NCBI GenBank assembly: GCA_965368585.1
Contig: CBDUNM010000095.1
Coordinates: 1 to 20,031, forward strand
DNA from: JARRQB01 sp965368585
Lineage (GTDB): Bacteria; Pseudomonadota; Gammaproteobacteria; Chromatiales; Chromatiaceae
DNA: 20,031 nt
Direction of reading: 5' to 3'
This document shows positions 7,854 to 17,200 of this stretch, piece by piece (the stretch's first letter is position 1; each line of letters opens with the position of its first letter). The position numbers and the translations under genes are program-made. The notes beneath the pieces were generated by a model, which had not been told where the DNA came from, did no database searches, and was given only the letters and a program-made list of their open reading frames with translations.

Positions 7854-8015
7854 TTAGTGAGCAGTTTCCTCGGTTGCGGATTCGCTGCGCGGATTTATCC
7901 GGACGCTAGCGGGAAGCGGCTCGGGTTTGGGCTGGCCATTCACGAAGCGCTCGGAAGGAGCAATGAAGCCGAAGCCGTTTTCGTCGCTGGACCACTTTAC
8001 CGCACCTGAAGCCAT
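7854..8015 (-). pseudogene. Cold-shock protein (CspA family) remnant
   Basis: The 53-codon minus-strand ORF begins MASGAVKWSSDENGFGFIAP, the classic start of a cold-shock domain: first beta strand TGTVKWFN and the RNP1 motif KGFGFI, here NGFGFI. After this the sequence (SERFVNGQPKPEPLPASVRI and so on) no longer follows the family. The RNP2 strand (VFVH) and the rest of the OB barrel are missing, and the total length is 53 instead of about 67-70. The aromatic residue after KW is Ser. Most likely an internal rearrangement destroyed the gene. A nearby terminator-like repeat is consistent with a former csp unit. Confidence 0.5.
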
Positions 8016-8229
8016 TTCGGTTACCGCTGTAGAAATTGAACGTGGGTATATGCAGCCGTTCGTCGAAAGATAGCGGAAAGGTCTGCCGCATACTGGCGGA
8101 GAGGAACTGCCGGATAATTATAACGTGCTACTGAAATGTCGCGTAACTACCTGAATTACCTACGTTAGTCAAAGTTTTTTATGGTGCGGGCATTTCCCCC
8201 GACGGGGTGTGCCGTGGACCGCAAGGCCA

Positions 8230-8625
8230 TTACGGCAACAGGGTCTTCATGGGTAGCTGTTTTGAGAACCGTATCGTTCCTCGAAGAAGACGATACAGCA
8301 GCCAAGGCAAAAACAGAAAGGATACGCCAACCAATATAAATGTCGCAGCGATAGCGATAGGTGAGTCGGTATTTACCCCGCTGAACCCAACGAACAGCAG
8401 GCCAAATGCAATTGGAATGGACGCCGCAACAACGCCACAGGTCGTCAGTTGCCAGTTCACGTGAGAACGCAACTCGGAATGAGTTACGCGACGACGAACA
8501 AGAACGAGATAAATCAGCGACACTGCGATAGCGGGCGGCATCACCAGAGTCGCCCACTGAATGAGGTAGGCCCAAAGAACGAGTTTTTCCTGCATACTTG
8601 TGTCGTTCATCACTTGCGATCGCAT
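8230..8625 (-). CDS. Three-helix inner-membrane protein (unknown, DUF4870-like architecture)
   Basis: A 131-residue protein with three predicted membrane segments: WAYLIQWATLVMPPAIAVSL (about 19-45), TTCGVVAASIPIAFGLLFVG (about 61-83) and AIAATFILVGVSFLFLPWLL (about 89-112). SHVNWQLTT lies before the second helix and a basic RLLRGTIRFSK tail follows. The three-helix layout with an NxQ before helix 2 recalls DUF4870/Tic20-like proteins, but I cannot assign it firmly. Starts at 8625 (MRSQVMNDTS) and 8610 (MNDTS) are both possible; neither has a clear Shine-Dalgarno. No neighbour suggests a function. Confidence 0.7.
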   Translation of the reverse strand: MRSQVMNDTSMQEKLVLWAYLIQWATLVMPPAIAVSLIYLVLVRRRVTHSELRSHVNWQLTTCGVVAASIPIAFGLLFVGFSGVNTDSPIAIAATFILVGVSFLFLPWLLYRLLRGTIRFSKQLPMKTLLP

Positions 8626-9165
8626 TCGGACACGTCAGGTTCGCGTATTGCAAGCATAGGCGGGAGACTCCACTTCAGACCAGGCCCGTGTCTCAGATTG
8701 CACGGCTTTTCGGCTGGCGCCGGGATGAAAACTCCGCGCGAACCTCTGCGCTTGGCAACGGATTCAACCCGTCGCCTCGAGACGGATGGGAGTTCGCACT
8801 GAAAACCGGCCGCTAGAGCGAGCCGTCTCGATTGGCTGCAACGGAACGATTCATGTCGAGCCCCGGATATCGGCGCAAGACCGTTTTTGAGCGCTTCGAC
8901 CTGATGCTCGCGGAGCAGGGAGCAGCGAATGGCGGCGAGGAAATTCTGATATTGCTGCCACAGACACCAATTGATCAGGCTCAGGCCAACCAGGTGGCAT
9001 AGAAACTCCGCAATATGGTCGCTGGGATATATCTGACGGCCTGCGGCATACACGAACCGGCGACGGCCAGTTTCGGGGTCCAGCACTGTTGCAATTTTGG
9101 TTCAGATATTGCCTACTCCGCGCTCACGGGCAAGAAGCCCGGAAATGCAAAGGAAATATTGGTAC
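8626..9165. other. Long upstream region of the protease gene, no supported gene
   Basis: A 158-codon minus-strand frame covers most of it (8610-9086) but has no ribosome binding site, no recognised motif and overlaps the start of the preceding gene. It could hold a degraded gene. The promoter of the 9166 gene should be here, but no convincing -35/-10 pair was found. Confidence 0.4.
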
Positions 9166-11811
9166 ATGACTAAGAAAATCCGTCGGTGGTCGGTTTGTTT
9201 TAACTACTCAGTACTTTCACTCCTTGGGGCGGGAGCGTTTGCAATCGCCGCGACTGCCTTACCCGTCATGGCTCAAAGCGCAGAATCACCTTCGAGCCAA
9301 CGGCCTTCGAAAGCGGATATGGCCAAAGTGAGCGGCCATCTTCTTGATCTGCACGAGGAGTATCAGGCCTTTCTGCAACAGAAGAGCGTGCAAAGGTCGA
9401 GCGCCGTTTTCAACGCGTCCGATTCACAGATGAACATTTCTGAGGAGACGGTAGTGATCGATGCCGCGGCATCGGGCGATCCAAATGCTCTGGCAAACGA
9501 TCTGAAAGCACTTGGTGCACAAGACCTCGCCGTATTCGGGCGCATGGTTTCCGGCCGTCTGCCGCTGTCGGCAATTCCGGCACTCAAAGACCTGACTTCT
9601 CTGCAACTCGCTCGTCCGTCCTATGCGATCAAACATACCGGTAGTGTCACAACCCAGGGCGATACGGCGATGCGATCTCACTTGGCGCGCGCGACGTTCA
9701 ATGTCGACGGCACCGGCGTCACGGTCGGCACCCTGTCAGACAGCTATGACTGTCTCGGTGGTGCCGCAACTGGTGTGGCGAATGGTGACCTGCCCACGGG
9801 CGTCAATGTCATCATGGAAGGACCCTGCCCGCAGGCAGACGAAGGCCGCGCGATGATGGAAATTGTTCATGATGTCGCGCCCGGCGCCGCTCTATCCTTC
9901 CACACGGCATTCGGTGGTCAGGCGGTATTCGCCCAAGGCATCCTGGCGCTTGCCGCCGCCGGTGCGACGGTAATCAACGATGACGTCAGCGACGGAAATG
10001 AGCCCTTCTACCAGGATGGCCCCATCGCACAGGCGATCGATATGGTAGCCGCTCAGGGCGTATCCTATTTCACCTCCACTGGAAATGCCGGCCGCAGGGC
10101 TTACGAGGTTCCGTTCAGCCCCAGCGGTCAGACCGTTGACATTGGCGACGGACCTCAGGAGGCGCATGACTTCGATCCGGGCCCCGGAGTGGACATCTGC
10201 CAGCAGGTCACTATTCCGGTAGGAGAAAGCATTGGCATAAGCTTTCAATGGGACCAGCCGTTCTTTTCAGTCAGCGGAGCACCGGGCTCGGTGAGTGATC
10301 TGGATATCATACTGACCGACGCATCCTGTGACACTTCGGCGCCGCTTGCTACCGCGACGGACAATAATTTTCAAGGAGATCCAATCGAGTATTTGACTTA
10401 TGAGAATACGGGTCCTGATACAACGTTTGGTTTGGTGATCCTGCATTTAACTGGCCCTTATCCGGGACTGATGAAGACAATCGATACCAGCGAAAGTCTC
10501 ACCTACGATGAATTCGATACCCAGACCGGTGCTTCCTATGGTCACCCCCTGGCCGTCGGCGCAACAGGTGTCGGTGCGGCGTTTTATCAGCAAACACCTG
10601 AGTTCGGAGTGAGCCCGCCAGTCATAGAAGCTTCCTCGTCAGCCGGTGGCAGCCCGATTCTTTTTGATATCGCCGGAAACCGGCTTGCCACACCGGATGT
10701 TCGTCAGAATCCTTTCGTCACAGGGCCGGATGGCGGCGATACCTCATTTTTCGGCAGCACAGATCCCGAAAACAACGGCTTTCCCAATTTCTTCGGCACG
10801 TCGGCGGCTGCTCCGCATGTTGCGGGTGTTGCCGCGCTGATGAATGAACTGGCACCGGGAATATCGCCTGCAGCTATCAATGCCGCGTTACAAAACACGG
10901 CAATCGATATGGATGATCCGAGCACACCGGGGTTCGACACTGGCTTTGACTTCGGAACCGGCTTCGGGTTGGTCCAGGCGGATGCAGCACTGAGTGCAAT
11001 CGCAACAGCGGCCCCTCCTGGACCGCCGGCAGCGTACGGTGACGGGCCGACTTCGCCGGTCTTGGCTACTACCGACCTGAGCGACCCCGAGCGGGCCGCT
11101 TTCACGCTGCTCGAAGCGGTCATCACGGTGACCAAGGCCAAGGTCCATGCATCCAGTTGCAGCGCGACCGCCGGTAACTACCCGATGACACTGTTCACCA
11201 ACGGCCTGCTGAAAAGCGATTCTGCCGAGAACAACACGGTCACCGTAACTTCTTTCGGTGGCAATTACTCACTCCAGGCCGATATGTACGCCAAAGTAGC
11301 CTTCCGCGGCCAGCGGGTCGACGTGCTGCAGGATCCGGTCGCGGGCGTCTTCAACGGCCGCCCGGTCGCCAATACCGCGATGAGCGGCTTTTACAATATC
11401 GCCGGCAACATGTTGACCCAAAGCGGCGCCGTGGACGTCGTGGGTGCCAATGGTCGCCCCGATCGTTATGCCGCTCTCCTTGTCAAGGATTTCTATCGCG
11501 GGGCGATTTCTTTGACATTGCCGGACGGCTCTTTGGACCCGGAATTCTTTCTGATCTACGACTGGGGTCTCGAGGCCCTGAAGAAGCTGGGCTATCCGGT
11601 CAATAAGTATTGGCAGCGCTCCAAGGTACGTCGCTCCGATGGGGCTTCCGGCAAGATCGTGTTTGTTCAGGATCGACTGGTGGGCGCGACGCCTTGTCGT
11701 ATCCAGATCGAGCTCGACGGCGACAACTACGAGGATTACGTGTTGATGAGCGGCAGCCTGACCGTCTCGACCAAGAAGCCGTCCGATCTGGCGCCTGAGT
11801 TCGCTTTCTAA
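9166..11811 (+). CDS. Secreted subtilisin/sedolisin-like serine peptidase with shared C-terminal domain
   Basis: With the ATG at 9166 the product has 881 residues; AGGA lies 11 bases upstream, and an earlier in-frame ATG (9145) lacks a site. A signal peptide covers about 1-37 (VLSLLGAGAFAIAATALP, cut near VMAQ). The peptidase domain spans about 180-610. The Asp region is VTVGTLSDSYD (Asp192). Where subtilisin has HGTHVAG the protein has DEGRAMMEIVHDVAPGA, placing Glu226 at the His position, as in the Ser-Glu-Asp triad of S53 sedolisins. The Ser motif is the ordinary GTSAAAPHVAG (Ser546), and the oxyanion Asn seems kept in TSTGNAG. From memory this fits the group called S53-like within the subtilase fold. 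A beta-rich insertion (about 310-500) resembles a PPC-like domain. Residues 616-881 form a domain identical to the end of the 14246 gene. Activity on protein substrates is inferred only. Confidence 0.85.
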   Translation: MTKKIRRWSVCFNYSVLSLLGAGAFAIAATALPVMAQSAESPSSQRPSKADMAKVSGHLLDLHEEYQAFLQQKSVQRSSAVFNASDSQMNISEETVVIDAAASGDPNALANDLKALGAQDLAVFGRMVSGRLPLSAIPALKDLTSLQLARPSYAIKHTGSVTTQGDTAMRSHLARATFNVDGTGVTVGTLSDSYDCLGGAATGVANGDLPTGVNVIMEGPCPQADEGRAMMEIVHDVAPGAALSFHTAFGGQAVFAQGILALAAAGATVINDDVSDGNEPFYQDGPIAQAIDMVAAQGVSYFTSTGNAGRRAYEVPFSPSGQTVDIGDGPQEAHDFDPGPGVDICQQVTIPVGESIGISFQWDQPFFSVSGAPGSVSDLDIILTDASCDTSAPLATATDNNFQGDPIEYLTYENTGPDTTFGLVILHLTGPYPGLMKTIDTSESLTYDEFDTQTGASYGHPLAVGATGVGAAFYQQTPEFGVSPPVIEASSSAGGSPILFDIAGNRLATPDVRQNPFVTGPDGGDTSFFGSTDPENNGFPNFFGTSAAAPHVAGVAALMNELAPGISPAAINAALQNTAIDMDDPSTPGFDTGFDFGTGFGLVQADAALSAIATAAPPGPPAAYGDGPTSPVLATTDLSDPERAAFTLLEAVITVTKAKVHASSCSATAGNYPMTLFTNGLLKSDSAENNTVTVTSFGGNYSLQADMYAKVAFRGQRVDVLQDPVAGVFNGRPVANTAMSGFYNIAGNMLTQSGAVDVVGANGRPDRYAALLVKDFYRGAISLTLPDGSLDPEFFLIYDWGLEALKKLGYPVNKYWQRSKVRRSDGASGKIVFVQDRLVGATPCRIQIELDGDNYEDYVLMSGSLTVSTKKPSDLAPEFAF

Positions 11812-11899
11812 GCAACCTTTGGCTTTGCCAGCATAACGAGGAACCGCCCGGTGCGAACCGGGCGGTTCCTTCAAAGAAGACTAAAGCCCAACATCGATT
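11009..11899 (+). repeat. 891-bp direct repeat, copy 1
   Basis: Line-by-line comparison with 16929-17819 shows no difference. Both copies start at CGGCCCCTCC, preceded by G here and C in copy 2, and end at ACATCGATT, followed by A here and G in copy 2. It contains 266 codons of coding sequence in the same phase, the stop codon, the terminator hairpin and 30 further bases. Identity at silent and non-coding positions points to a recent duplication or gene conversion, not to selection on the protein. Confidence 0.95.
11840..11869 (+). terminator. Terminator of the protease gene (repeat copy 1)
   Basis: A perfect 13-bp stem (GGAACCGCCCGGT at 11840-11852, ACCGGGCGGTTCC at 11857-11869) is closed by a GCGA tetraloop of the stable GNRA class. 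It begins 28 bases after the stop codon. Only two T residues follow, so the U-run is weak, but the stem is very strong. Confidence 0.8.
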
Positions 11900-12038
11900 A
11901 AACCGAAGTTCCTGTAGTCAGTTCGCCTAATATTGACCTTGACCTATTGATACCGCACACAGTCTGTATTCTTTATGTTCTTCAGAAAGCTCCCATGTAA
12001 TTAGCGTTATCTATACTTGTATTTACGTTTATATGTGC

Positions 12039-12058
12039 TGTACATGTTCCCATGTACA
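12039..12058. repeat. Palindrome at the start of the IS1634-type fragment
   Basis: TGTACATG (12039-12046) and CATGTACA (12051-12058) form a perfect 8-bp stem with a TTCC loop. It overlaps the ATG at 12052 of the transposase remnant, so it may have been a translation-limiting hairpin of the parental element. Confidence 0.45.
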
Positions 12059-12345
12059 TCGAGACCGTCCCAATCGTAATTCCCGACCCGCCGTCCTGCT
12101 GCGCGAAGGCTGGCGATGGGGCAAGAAGGTCTGTAAGCGCACCCTGGCCAACCTGAACCCTCAAGGACGAACCCCTGATCTCACCCATTGAGGCCTTCGC
12201 GATCGAACGATCACGCCCGCATGGCCACGTCGAGGCGATTATGGTGATGATCAAACGCATCGGCCTGGATCGGCTGATCAGCGCCAAGCGCACGCGCGAA
12301 CGCGACGTGGTCCTGGCCATGATCGTCGAACGGCTGATCTGGCAA
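12052..12345 (+). pseudogene. IS1634-family transposase, frameshifted N-terminal remnant
   Basis: Three pieces in different frames rebuild the start of an IS1634-type (IS4 superfamily) transposase. MYIETVP begins at 12052. After a shift near 12069 comes NRNSRPAVLLREGWRWGKKV followed by CKRTLANL. After another shift or deletion, from about 12178, comes EAFAIERSRPHGHVEAIMVM followed by IKRIGLDRLISAKRTRERDV and VLAMIVERLI. The usual order (MYIETVPNRxSxPAVLLRE, KxRKRTLANLS, HGHVAAVLG, LDRLL, RERDLVLAMI) is unmistakable. All of the DDE catalytic region is missing. Similarity fades after about 12345. No terminal inverted repeats or target duplication could be identified. Confidence 0.7.
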
Positions 12346-13117
12346 GTCCCGGCCCCGTTGAGCGAGTTGCACGAAGTGGACGCCCAGTGCTCTGGACCTG
12401 CGAAACCCGAAGAGATTCGGCTGGAACCTGCTGCCCGGCAAAACGGTGGTGTGTAGTTCGTCGATTTGTTGGCTACTTCAAACGTCTTGCATTTAAAGTG
12501 ACGTTTGCTGCATGAGCCGGCAGAATTGGAATCGATCCGGAGCACTGTGTGGGTGATTGATAAACCCGTCGACACCGGAATAATTTGGCTGCCATCTCCG
12601 CGCCGTTGAACTGTTCCTCGGTGCGCGCGGCGCGCGCCGTCTTGACCGTGCTTACCCACACGCCAACGGCTGGATCAACGCATGCCGTCGATACTGGCGC
12701 TGCGAACCGAGGCGGAAACGATAATAAGTTCCCTCGGGCAGAGGCACGGTCCGCCGTCGCAAGAGCTGCAGTTTGCCCAGCACTCCCTGATTTCCGCACC
12801 CTTCAGGCACTTGCAGGCCGATAAAAACGTCCTGCGCATTAATAAACTGAATTTTTCAGAAGCGGCCCGTTGGCCCAAAATCTTAGGGCGCCGTGGAATT
12901 CGCAACTGTCCCGAACACGCGATGCAAACTTCGAATTCACGATGAGAATACGACAAAAACACCGTCAGTATCGCCTGCGCACACCTGGACTAGTATTACC
13001 GTAGTAATCTCATGGTTTGATGCCCACTGTCTCATCCGGATGACTCGCATATTTCGTCTTCAATGGAGGGCGTTTGTGGCCAAGTCTGCTGACGTTGGTT
13101 CGGTGATAGGGATGCAA
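12346..13117. other. Stretch without a supported gene
   Basis: Several frames are open on both strands (for example 12585-12824 + and 12473-12799 -) but they overlap each other antisense and show no recognised family. A small hairpin ATTAC-CGTA-GTAAT (12995-13008) lies in an AT-richer patch that could be part of a promoter for the 13452 gene; no clear hexamers were found. Confidence 0.4.
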
Positions 13118-13240
13118 CGATGTCGGCCCACGCTTTTGGTCCCGCTAAGAATGCGGCGGGCCCGCGGCGCCGTTGCGTTCTCAGATCTCGGCGGTCCGAA
13201 CATTGTCGGTTTCCGATGTGTGCTGGTCCCTGTCGAACCG
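13118..13240 (+). pseudogene. Possible formylglycine-generating-enzyme-like (SUMF1) C-terminal remnant
   Basis: The plus-strand frame gives PLRMRRARGAVAFSDLGGPN and IVGFRCVLVPVE. The ending LRxAxR...D...NxGFRCV is the typical C-terminal strand of SUMF1/FGE-sulfatase domains. The preceding RGGSW region and the rest of the domain are not visible, so this would be only the last 40 residues of a lost gene. The match is short and moderately convincing. Confidence 0.35.
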
Positions 13241-13451
13241 GCCATGGTCACTCCTAGTAAGAGTCTTGTGGTGAAGCGGCAAGAAAACCGGGCATTGGTT
13301 GTTAAACCATCGAACGATCGGTTGGCCGTTACTACGAATCCGTTCCCGGTCAGCGGCTGCTTCGAGGCGAGCAGGTGGCGGGGAGCAACGGTTAGGGCTC
13401 TACCCGGTGCGGCCAACTTCGTCGCCTTATCTCTTATTGGGCGGGTGTCGC

Positions 13452-14210
13452 ATGAAAGCTGAAACCACATCACGCCGATCAACTGTCAAATACAGGTTCT
13501 TGGCGACTACTCTAACGTTAGTTGTGGTTGGGGGAGCGGTTTGTTTGTCACCAGGGATGTCCAATGAAATACAGAAGCTTCCACCTGCTTGTCCAATCGA
13601 GTTTGCGCAGATTACGAGCACCCGGTTGGACGCTGGAGAACAAACCTTTGAGTCCCTTCGGGTTCTGCGTAACGGAATGGTCGAATGGGCACGCTGGAAC
13701 AGCTCCGGTACTCTGCTTGATCATGCGGGACCGTTCGATGCGGGAAGCGAAACGTTCGACCAGATTGTGTCTTCTCCGGCTTTTCTGAAACCTCCTGAGC
13801 CGCGTCGATATACCGGAATTCTCGGACGTCCGGCATACAAGCTTGAAATCACGACCGTTACTCAATCCAGCATAGAAACGGTAGTTCTACACAAAATGCC
13901 TGACGATCTTGCCGCGCTCACTGATCGCCTCAAAAGGCGCGTACCCGCAGCACCGGTGCAACCCGGATGGTATATGTGGACGAAACCATACCCACGCCAA
14001 GGCCCGGCAGATATCGATCTGACCGAGACGAGGGTTGACTCTGCCGCTGCGATGACGCTGTCGGACGCCGTGACGACCGGCAAGCTTATTGTGCAGGCCG
14101 ACGACAGTGTCAAGGCATTCGTTTCAGGCGAGCGATCAACCCGTATCGCTTTTGTAGCAAGACTTGTAATAGGTGATCTGCACTTCGGAGTTTTATCCGC
14201 GAAGAGGTAG
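13452..14210 (+). CDS. Secreted protein of unknown function
   Basis: With the ATG at 13452 the product has 252 residues. The frame stays open upstream to 13299, but that part looks random and the Met at 13452 directly precedes an export signal (KYRFLATTLTLVVVGGAVCL, about 13-34). No lipobox is formed around the Cys. The mature part starts with PPACPIEFAQITSTRLDAGE, continues through LRVLRNGMVEWARWNSSGTL and a YTGILGRPAYKLEI segment, and looks like a soluble alpha/beta periplasmic or secreted domain. I do not recognise it. It ends 35 bases before the CLCA-type gene, same strand, no terminator between, so the two probably form an operon and this could be a partner or chaperone of that protein. 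The start has only a weak G-rich site upstream. Confidence 0.7.
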   Translation: MKAETTSRRSTVKYRFLATTLTLVVVGGAVCLSPGMSNEIQKLPPACPIEFAQITSTRLDAGEQTFESLRVLRNGMVEWARWNSSGTLLDHAGPFDAGSETFDQIVSSPAFLKPPEPRRYTGILGRPAYKLEITTVTQSSIETVVLHKMPDDLAALTDRLKRRVPAAPVQPGWYMWTKPYPRQGPADIDLTETRVDSAAAMTLSDAVTTGKLIVQADDSVKAFVSGERSTRIAFVARLVIGDLHFGVLSAKR

Positions 14211-14245
14211 ATAAGGACGTTGAATCAACCAGGGGAAATCATGCC

Positions 14246-17200
14246 ATGAAAAAACAAGTCAGTAGCCGCCTGCACCGGCTAATCCGAATTGCGAGTGCAG
14301 CAACCACCGGAACGGCATTGCTGGTATCCGCAGGCGTCCAGGCGGGCGACCATTGGTTGTCGCGCGTGACTGTCGATAGGCCCAATCAGCTGGAGACGCT
14401 CATATCGACGAACCGCACGGCACCAGAAGGGCTGGCGACCATCGCGGCGGCCAGTTCCAGGGTAGTGTTCGATATAACCATCTCGCTCGATACAGATCCG
14501 CAAGGTGATGACGACTGGACGGTGAATGACGGTGCCAACGATGCCGATCAGCGGGCCTATGAGGAGCGAATCAAGGAATTCGCCAATGCTGTCTATCAAT
14601 CTACCAATGGCGCACACAAGATCGGCAAGGTCACGATCTTCCGTAACGGTGACTTCGCAAACTTGGCGGATGTCAAATGGAACGAGAACTGTGCCGCCGA
14701 CGCAGGACCCCGTGCCTATACCTCTGGTTTCGGTGTGGCCGGCAAGCGAATCTGGATGTGTACCAACTGGTCCGGTGCGTCGACGCTTATGCCAACGGCG
14801 AAGGGCGGCGGTTACACGCTGGCACATGAATGGGGCCATTATGCCCATGGCCTATACGACCAGTACGCGCAGGAGCAGTGTGATCCGGCGGACATCGCCG
14901 CGAATACCTGCCGGGAGGGCACGCCGCGAAGTACGGACACGGCCGCAGTCCCTGCGATCATGAACAACCAGTGGAATGCTGCTCGAGGCGATGCGGATTA
15001 CCTGGAGTTTTCGACTCAGAACATACACCCCTATAGAAGCGACAGCACCGGCACGAATGCCCAAAAGCGGGTGTTCGGAGAAAGTGCGTGGGAGACGCTT
15101 ACGCGCGATTCGGCCTCCGACCCGAAATTCTCCTGGCTACCGCCACGGACCCAGTACAGTGCCCTCACTGCGCCGACGAACCCAAACTGGATCGTGAATG
15201 ACGATGAGTCGACGGCGCAAAGTGAACTCGACATCCGATGGGTGGGCCACCAGGTGATGGACTTGCTGATGGACAGGTCCGGCTCCATGAGCGGGATACC
15301 GTTGACCAACGCCAAAACGGGGGCCAACCTGCTGGTCGACCAGATACAAGCCGGCACGGCGCTCGGAGTGAGTTCCTTCGCGACAGACGTCACGCGCAAC
15401 TTTGCGATTGCCGACATTCCCGACCCAGATACCGGCGTCAAGGCATCCGCCCAAGCCGCCGTTAACGAACTCACTGCGGCCGGAGCGACATCGATGTATG
15501 ACGGGCTGCTTTTCTCTCTGGGCGGCGTGCAAGCGTTCGACGCCAACCGCCCGGGCTTGGTCTACGTATTGTCGGACGGATTAGACAATGATTCGACGGC
15601 GACCGAATCGAGCGTGATCTCCGCCTATCAGGCGGCCGGTATTCCGATCATCGCATTCGCCTATGGCGGTTTCGCCCCGACTGGCACGCTGCTGAGGATG
15701 GCCAACGCGACGGGTGGGGCTTTCTTCCGCTCCCCGACCACACTGGCGGATATCCAAGCGGTTCTCCTCGCAGCGGAAGCGCGGTTCTCGTCCAACGTGC
15801 TGCTTTCATCGGCGGAGTTCTCGGCTGCGGCCAGTGCCGCAACCACCCTTCCTATACCCATGGACAGCACCCTGGCTGCAGCGCGGGTCAATCTTTCCTA
15901 CACCGGCAGCCAGACCGATTTCGACATTCGCTTACTGCTACCCGATGGTATCGATTCAGGTGTGTCCTTCGTGTGCGAGGGCGCTGCTTCCTGCACCGCC
16001 ATGCTGGACGAAGAATTCTTTACTGCATTTGGGTTCGGCGACTATCAGATCGAATTGACCAACAACACCGGAACCGACACGGAGGTGACCCTGCTGGTCT
16101 CGGCAACGCCCGCGGGTGCCGAGACCTATGACATCGCCGTCGGCTTTTCATCTACTACGGTAAACTACCCGGACAATATGGCCCTCTTTGCGACCATCAC
16201 CAAAGGCCCCGCTATCGCCGGACTCGACGTTGTGGCCAAATTGGCCGGGCCGACAGGCAGCGCCTTTGGCCTCACGTTGCTCGACGATGGCAACGGCGCT
16301 GACCGGGTAGCAAATGACGGTACTTACTCGGCCAGCATTCCCTACACGGCTGACGGAATCTACTCGGCTGTCGTGACGGCGTCGAACGCGGCAGGGAACG
16401 GACAGACTACCTTCGAAGGGATTAGCGTCTCGCTGAGGGAGGACGGCACTGCTGTCACGCCGACCCCGACGACTGTCGCCGAAAATTTCGTTCGAGTCGG
16501 TACGGCGTCGGCCAGCGTCGCAGGTGTCATGGTGGATGACCATGCCGATGACCCGGCGAGCGGTGCCTGCACCGTGACCGCCGACAACAACGCCGATACC
16601 GCTGGTCGAATCGACGCTACCGGGGATACAGACTGCTTCTATCTCGTACCGAGTTCATTGAGCGACCCAATTATCATACGGGTCACGTCGTTGACCGCGG
16701 GTATGGATCCGCTGCTGACCATCTACGACAGTACCGGTACGCTGCAGATCGCCCAGGTGGATATAGATACGTCCGAAAGCCAGAGTTCCGGCGCTACCGT
16801 GACTGTTCCCGCAGCGGATCTTGACCCAACTGGACTTGTTTTTGTTGTCCAGCACGCCGACCCGGCGGCAACCGTCGGCGGCTACGTGGTTTCGGCGGGG
16901 GCGCCGCTCACCTCTGATGCCGCCAAACCGGCCCCTCCTGGACCGCCGGCAGCGTACGGTGACGGGCCGACTTCGCCGGTCTTGGCTACTACCGACCTGA
17001 GCGACCCCGAGCGGGCCGCTTTCACGCTGCTCGAAGCGGTCATCACGGTGACCAAGGCCAAGGTCCATGCATCCAGTTGCAGCGCGACCGCCGGTAACTA
17101 CCCGATGACACTGTTCACCAACGGCCTGCTGAAAAGCGATTCTGCCGAGAACAACACGGTCACCGTAACTTCTTTCGGTGGCAATTACTCACTCCAGGCC

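Noticed and set aside
8610..9086. 158-codon minus-strand frame before the protease gene
   Set aside because: No start signal or motif, and it overlaps the N-terminus of the three-helix protein gene. I could not exclude a degraded gene but cannot support it.
11269..11874. 201-codon minus-strand frame inside repeat copy 1, present again at 17189-17794
   Set aside because: It is antisense to the shared domain and is duplicated only because the DNA is. It has no ribosome binding site or recognised motif.
12585..12824. 79-codon plus frame whose RAARAVLTVL resembles RALRAAVLTA of the 18356 ORF, with both DNAs sharing CCGTCTTGAC
   Set aside because: The shared word is short and set in Ala/Arg-rich GC-rich sequence, so it is best explained by chance. 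The flanks do not align.
12893..13462. Full 189-codon plus frame as a gene
   Set aside because: Only 13118-13240 resembles a known domain. The rest looks random and the frame overlaps the start of the 13452 gene.
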